From NCBI GenBank assembly GCA_027065635.1, contig JAMONQ010000120.1, forward strand, positions 1 through 8,828: DNA of 8,828 nt. Reading direction: 5' to 3'. The notes under the pieces were generated by a model, which saw only the letters and a program-made list of their open reading frames with translations, did no database searches and was not told the origin of the DNA. This document shows, in pieces, positions 5,559 to 8,828 of the stretch. Source of the stretch: Campylobacterales bacterium (lineage in GTDB: Bacteria; Campylobacterota; Campylobacteria; Campylobacterales; Hydrogenimonadaceae). Each line of letters begins with the position of its first letter. Positions within the stretch are counted from its first letter, which is position 1. Made by a program: the position numbers and the translations under genes.

Positions 5559-8246
5559 TCAAAGGGTTTTGTCGCGGGCTCGATAGTAGCTTTCAAACTC
5601 GTCGGCCGGCATCGGTCTGGCAAGAATATACCCTTGTATCGTATCGCAGCCGGCTGATTTCAGGAACTCTATCTGCTCTTTTGTCTCCACACCCTCGGCA
5701 ATAGTCCGTTTGCCGAGATTTTTACCGAGCGATATTATCGCTTCTGTTATCGCCGCATCCTCTTCATCGTCGGGCAGGTTTTTGATAAATGCCCTGTCGA
5801 TCTTCAGTGCGTAGACCGGAAGTTTTTTCAGATAGAGAAGGGAGGAGTATCCCGTACCGAAATCGTCGATTGCGGAGAGGATACCTTTGGCGCGCAGGCG
5901 TTCGAGCCCGCTTTGAACCGCTTCGAGGTTTTCCATGATCAGCGACTCCGTGATTTCGACGCGCAGGAGCGACGGATCGATTCCGGACCGATCGACTGTT
6001 TGCAGCAGAGTATCGAAAAAGTCGACATTTCTTGTGATCTGTTTGGTAGAAATATTTATGGCGACCGTTACGGAGATCCTTATATCGCGTTTTTGCCACT
6101 CTTGGATCTGGCGGCAAGCCTCTTCGATCACCCACTGCCCTACCGCCTCTATCAGGTATGACTCTTCGAGGGTAGGTATGAATTCCGCCGGAGATACGAG
6201 ACCGCGCGAGGGGTGGTGCCACCGTATAAGCGCTTCCGCTCCGGTGATCTGCATGCTGTTCAAATCAACCTGCGGCTGATAGTAGAGCTCGAACTCTCCG
6301 TTGTGCAGAGCTTTGGTCAGTTCGTTTTGAAGTCTTACTTTGGACTGGATGGTGTTGTTGATGCTTTCGGAGTAGAAGATGAAGGTGTTTCCGCCCTGCT
6401 TTTTTGCACGATTCAGCGCCGCTTGCGCCGCACTTTGCAGATCGTCGCAGCCGTAAGCGTCTTTCGGGAAAAGGGCCGTACCGATACTGAAGGTGATATA
6501 TAGCTCCTCTTCGTCTATGGTTATCGGTATTCGGGAGATCCTGTTTATATCTTTTACCAGAGAGAGGATCTCCTCTTCGCTTCTGATATCGAAGAAGATC
6601 AGCGCAAACTCGTCGCTGTCGTAGCGGGAGAGCAGATCCTGCGGCCGGATAAGGCGTTTGAGGTACTCCGCAGTCTCCTTGATCACCTTGTCGCCGAACC
6701 CGAATCCGAATGTCTCGTTGATCTGCTTGAGATTGTCGATATCGACCAGAACTACCGCAAATGCCTCTTTTTGAAAGTTGCCGCTGTATACGGCCATATC
6801 GAGACGCTCTTTGAAGAGGTGTCGGTTTGGAAGGCGTGTTAAAAGATCGAAGTTGGTCAAAAACTTCAGTCGCTCTCTGTTTTCTATCGTCGTTATGGCG
6901 AAGGAGATGTCGCTGGCTATCTCTTTGAAGAGCCTTATCTCTTCCGGGCTGAAAGCGCTCTCTTCGCCCGAAAAGATCTTCAGGATCGCCCTGAGCTCCT
7001 CTCCGCTGTGAATGGGTATTCCTACATGCTCTCTTTCGTGGTAGATCGGTATGGTGAGCTTTTCGTGCTGGAATTTCCCCTCTTTCGTTTCGGTCGTAGT
7101 GATATGACCTTCGGATTTTAGCTTTTTTACGACTTCGGAGATATCGGCCCCTTCGCTCTTCTTGAGCTTATGTTCGATATTTTTGTAAAAGAGGGCGGTC
7201 TCGAAGTAGGCGACCGGGTTTATTCTGCTCTCCTCGTCTACTTCTGCGATCCAGGCAAACTTGAATCCGCCCTCTTCGACTATGATTCGGCAGATCTCCT
7301 TGTATAGACTCTTTTTGTTGTGGGAGCGTATGATGAGTTCGTTTACCGCACTAAGTACCCGGTAGAGGCGATTTAGACGGACAAGCTTCTTCTGTATCGA
7401 TAGACGGTCTTTTATATCGCGAACGATTTTTACTATATAGCTCTCTTCGTCCAGGTCGAATCGGGCGTATGTGGCTTCGACAGGCTGGTACTCTCCGCTC
7501 TCTTCGTTTACGATATATATCTCCGGTATCAATCCCGAGTGTTCGCTCTTTGTTCTGGATATCTCTTTTTCTATAAGCTTTCCAAACTCCGGCGGATGGA
7601 GTGTAAACAGCGATTTTCCGAGCAGCTCTTTACGGTTCTTGCCGCTCATGTGTTCGATACATCGGTTGACCTCCACTATTTCGAGGCTGTCGGCATCGAT
7701 GACCACAACGCCGTCGCGCATCGAGTCTATTATCGTGCTGTATTTTTGAAAGAGTCTTCTGAATCTGTTTTTATCTTCGTGAAAATAGGTCTCCATAAAG
7801 AGACTCGTATCGAACAGCAGCAGCTTGTTCAGCGCTATGGAGGCTTGAAGCGTTTCATCGCTGAGCATCGGAGCGGCCGCTTTCAGCAAGGCGGTATACC
7901 ATGAGGAGAAGGCGGCTACGAAAAGATGCGGAGTAATCGACGCGTGATAGAACAGATAGCCGATCTCTACACGGTTCTGGGCGTATGAAAGGTCGTAGCT
8001 TCCTTTTAGCATCTCCAGAAAATAGGTATCCAGAATCTTTTCGATTTTCGGCTCCAGCAGCTCGTACTGCCCGCTTGGGAGTCTGTTTTCGAGGACCTCC
8101 ATAAAAAGGGGTTCCACCCTCTCTTTTATGCGGTCGTATCCGTCAAGAATCTTTGATAGTATCTTTATCTCTTCTTGTGAAATCTGCAGCGCCGAAAGCC
8201 GACTGTTCAACTCTTTCGTATCTATTTTCAACTCTTTCATCAGCAC
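5559..8246 (-). CDS. Globin-like/PAS/GAF/GGDEF(degenerate)/EAL c-di-GMP phosphodiesterase
   Basis: An 895-residue cytoplasmic signalling protein with no membrane segment. Domains: an all-helical globin-coupled-sensor-like region (about 20-155), with H101 in YHASITP near the expected proximal heme His; PAS (about 168-285, DSMRDGVVVIDADSLEIVEVN); GAF-like (about 295-455); GGDEF (about 460-627); EAL (about 640-890). In the GGDEF domain the signature is DSDEF (543-547), so cyclase activity is unlikely, yet the inhibitory I-site RxxD (534-537) remains. The EAL domain has the full catalytic set: E671 of EAL, N731, E764, D794/D795 in DDFGTGYSS, K815, E851 and Q871. It should therefore hydrolyse c-di-GMP, controlled by N-terminal sensing. 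GTG 8246 has GGGAG 5 nt upstream; ATG 8240 (893 residues) is an equal alternative with an 11-nt spacer. The target pathway is not visible in the neighbourhood. Confidence 0.93.
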   Translation of the reverse strand: MLMKELKIDTKELNSRLSALQISQEEIKILSKILDGYDRIKERVEPLFMEVLENRLPSGQYELLEPKIEKILDTYFLEMLKGSYDLSYAQNRVEIGYLFYHASITPHLFVAAFSSWYTALLKAAAPMLSDETLQASIALNKLLLFDTSLFMETYFHEDKNRFRRLFQKYSTIIDSMRDGVVVIDADSLEIVEVNRCIEHMSGKNRKELLGKSLFTLHPPEFGKLIEKEISRTKSEHSGLIPEIYIVNEESGEYQPVEATYARFDLDEESYIVKIVRDIKDRLSIQKKLVRLNRLYRVLSAVNELIIRSHNKKSLYKEICRIIVEEGGFKFAWIAEVDEESRINPVAYFETALFYKNIEHKLKKSEGADISEVVKKLKSEGHITTTETKEGKFQHEKLTIPIYHEREHVGIPIHSGEELRAILKIFSGEESAFSPEEIRLFKEIASDISFAITTIENRERLKFLTNFDLLTRLPNRHLFKERLDMAVYSGNFQKEAFAVVLVDIDNLKQINETFGFGFGDKVIKETAEYLKRLIRPQDLLSRYDSDEFALIFFDIRSEEEILSLVKDINRISRIPITIDEEELYITFSIGTALFPKDAYGCDDLQSAAQAALNRAKKQGGNTFIFYSESINNTIQSKVRLQNELTKALHNGEFELYYQPQVDLNSMQITGAEALIRWHHPSRGLVSPAEFIPTLEESYLIEAVGQWVIEEACRQIQEWQKRDIRISVTVAINISTKQITRNVDFFDTLLQTVDRSGIDPSLLRVEITESLIMENLEAVQSGLERLRAKGILSAIDDFGTGYSSLLYLKKLPVYALKIDRAFIKNLPDDEEDAAITEAIISLGKNLGKRTIAEGVETKEQIEFLKSAGCDTIQGYILARPMPADEFESYYRARDKTL

Positions 8247-8300
8247 AATATCTCCCTGATCATGATCGCAACGTGTTAGATCGTTTAAGGCTTTATTACT

Positions 8301-8309
8301 ATTCTATCA
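8301..8309 (-). promoter_or_regulatory. Candidate extended -10 promoter of the EAL protein gene
   Basis: TGATAGAAT on the minus strand: a TGn extension plus TAGAAT (5 of 6 to TATAAT), about 55 bp before the GTG start, in an 81-bp AT-rich gap. No -35 is evident. Read-through from the upstream gene is also possible, since I see no terminator after it. Confidence 0.4.
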
Positions 8310-8327
8310 AATTTGTATAATTCAACT

Positions 8328-8828
8328 CTACCTAAGTAGCAAAACGGGGCCCGGTTTTCTCTCTTTGCAGCGACCGGGAGCTTTTGCTTGGATCGGAAAG
8401 TAGCGTATGAAAACCTGAGCGCCTTTTACGGTATAGCGGTCTTTGCCGTAAGGTTTTTTTAGCGAGAGAATGTAGTCGCGGCCATACTCCCAGCGCCTGG
8501 GAAGAAAGAGTGCGCCGTCCGTGTCGTCCAGATTCTCGTCGTCATCTATCGCCACCCCTTCGCCGGTATAGCGTACCCAAAGTACAAGTGAGCTGTACCC
8601 GCTTTTGAGCTCTATTCGCTTTCTCTCTCCCCTCGCAAGTAGCATGGATACCGGTCTGTATTTTTCGCACTTTTTGTATATCGTTACACAGCCGCCGGAG
8701 ATGTTTACCCGGACTATATCGCCAAAACCTGCATCGGCGTAGAGGTTTGAGAGCCGCTCTTCTTTGAGCCGCTCCGCTTCGAGCGCCTTCATTCTCTCTT
8801 CATGGCGCAGGCGCACTCTAAGCTCTCT
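8328..8828 (-). CDS. Unrecognised protein, C-terminal 166 residues (5' end beyond window)
   Basis: The reading frame is open from the right edge to TAG at 8330-8328, so the true start lies outside; GTG 8816 is only an internal candidate. I do not recognise the family. The first 26 or so residues are highly charged and helical (RLRHEERMKALEAERLKEER), likely a coiled-coil linker after an unseen N-terminal part. The rest looks like a beta-rich module with aromatic strands (VNISGGCVTIYKKCEKYRP, SSLVLWVRYTGEG, DRYTVKGAQVFIRYFPI) and an acidic loop (DDDENLDDTDG). Two Cys at about residues 47 and 54 of the visible part could pair if it is exported. The tail is basic (KAPGRCKERKPG). It precedes the EAL-protein gene by 81 bp on the same strand; a functional link is only possible, not shown. 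Confidence 0.7.
   Translation of the reverse strand, partial: RELRVRLRHEERMKALEAERLKEERLSNLYADAGFGDIVRVNISGGCVTIYKKCEKYRPVSMLLARGERKRIELKSGYSSLVLWVRYTGEGVAIDDDENLDDTDGALFLPRRWEYGRDYILSLKKPYGKDRYTVKGAQVFIRYFPIQAKAPGRCKERKPGPVLLLR

Noticed and set aside
1..8828. Mobile elements, CRISPR arrays, tRNA or rRNA genes, defence systems
   Set aside because: I saw no transposase or integrase motifs, spaced long repeats, cloverleaf sequences or toxin/nuclease pairs; nearly all of the window is accounted for by ordinary genes.

Overview
The window reads as a chromosomal segment of a Campylobacterota (Epsilonproteobacteria) bacterium. The evidence is the secG / frr / pyrE neighbourhood with epsilonproteobacterial-looking proteins, AT-rich TATAAT-type promoters without strong -35 boxes, and a large multidomain c-di-GMP protein. 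Genus is not resolved. A free-living chemolithotrophic lineage is a guess from overall flavour, not something the sequence proves.

Layout, mostly on the minus strand. At the right edge (8328-8828) is the 3' part of an unrecognised gene. Next comes a long sensory protein (5559-8246) with a globin-like N-terminus, PAS, GAF, a degenerate GGDEF and an intact EAL domain. Convergent to it, and the only confident plus-strand gene, is a BioC-type methyltransferase (4854-5537); the two share a terminator-like hairpin in a 21-bp gap. A 191-bp divergent intergenic region (4663-4853) follows. It holds a clear minus-strand TATAAT promoter and a roughly 160-nt, hairpin-rich leader for the next operon.

That operon runs leftward: secG, a secreted polysaccharide deacetylase, frr, pyrE, an RDD membrane protein and an MFS permease. 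Junctions are tight: a 1-bp TAATG overlap, 12 bp, 2 bp, then 119 bp, then a 22-bp overlap. The 119-bp gap between pyrE and the RDD gene carries four 7-bp tandem units and a strong hairpin. Finally a TIGR04219-type outer-membrane beta-barrel gene, with its own TATAAT promoter, runs off the left edge.

Functionally this is mainly housekeeping (protein export, ribosome recycling, pyrimidine and biotin synthesis) mixed with envelope functions (deacetylase, permease, outer-membrane protein) and one c-di-GMP regulator. I see no mobile element, CRISPR array, tRNA or rRNA. No obviously new defence or biosynthetic system is present. The most interesting items are the retained I-site beside a broken GGDEF motif, the structured secG leader with face-to-face -10 boxes, the deacetylase inside the secG-frr operon, and the heptamer-repeat/hairpin element after pyrE.
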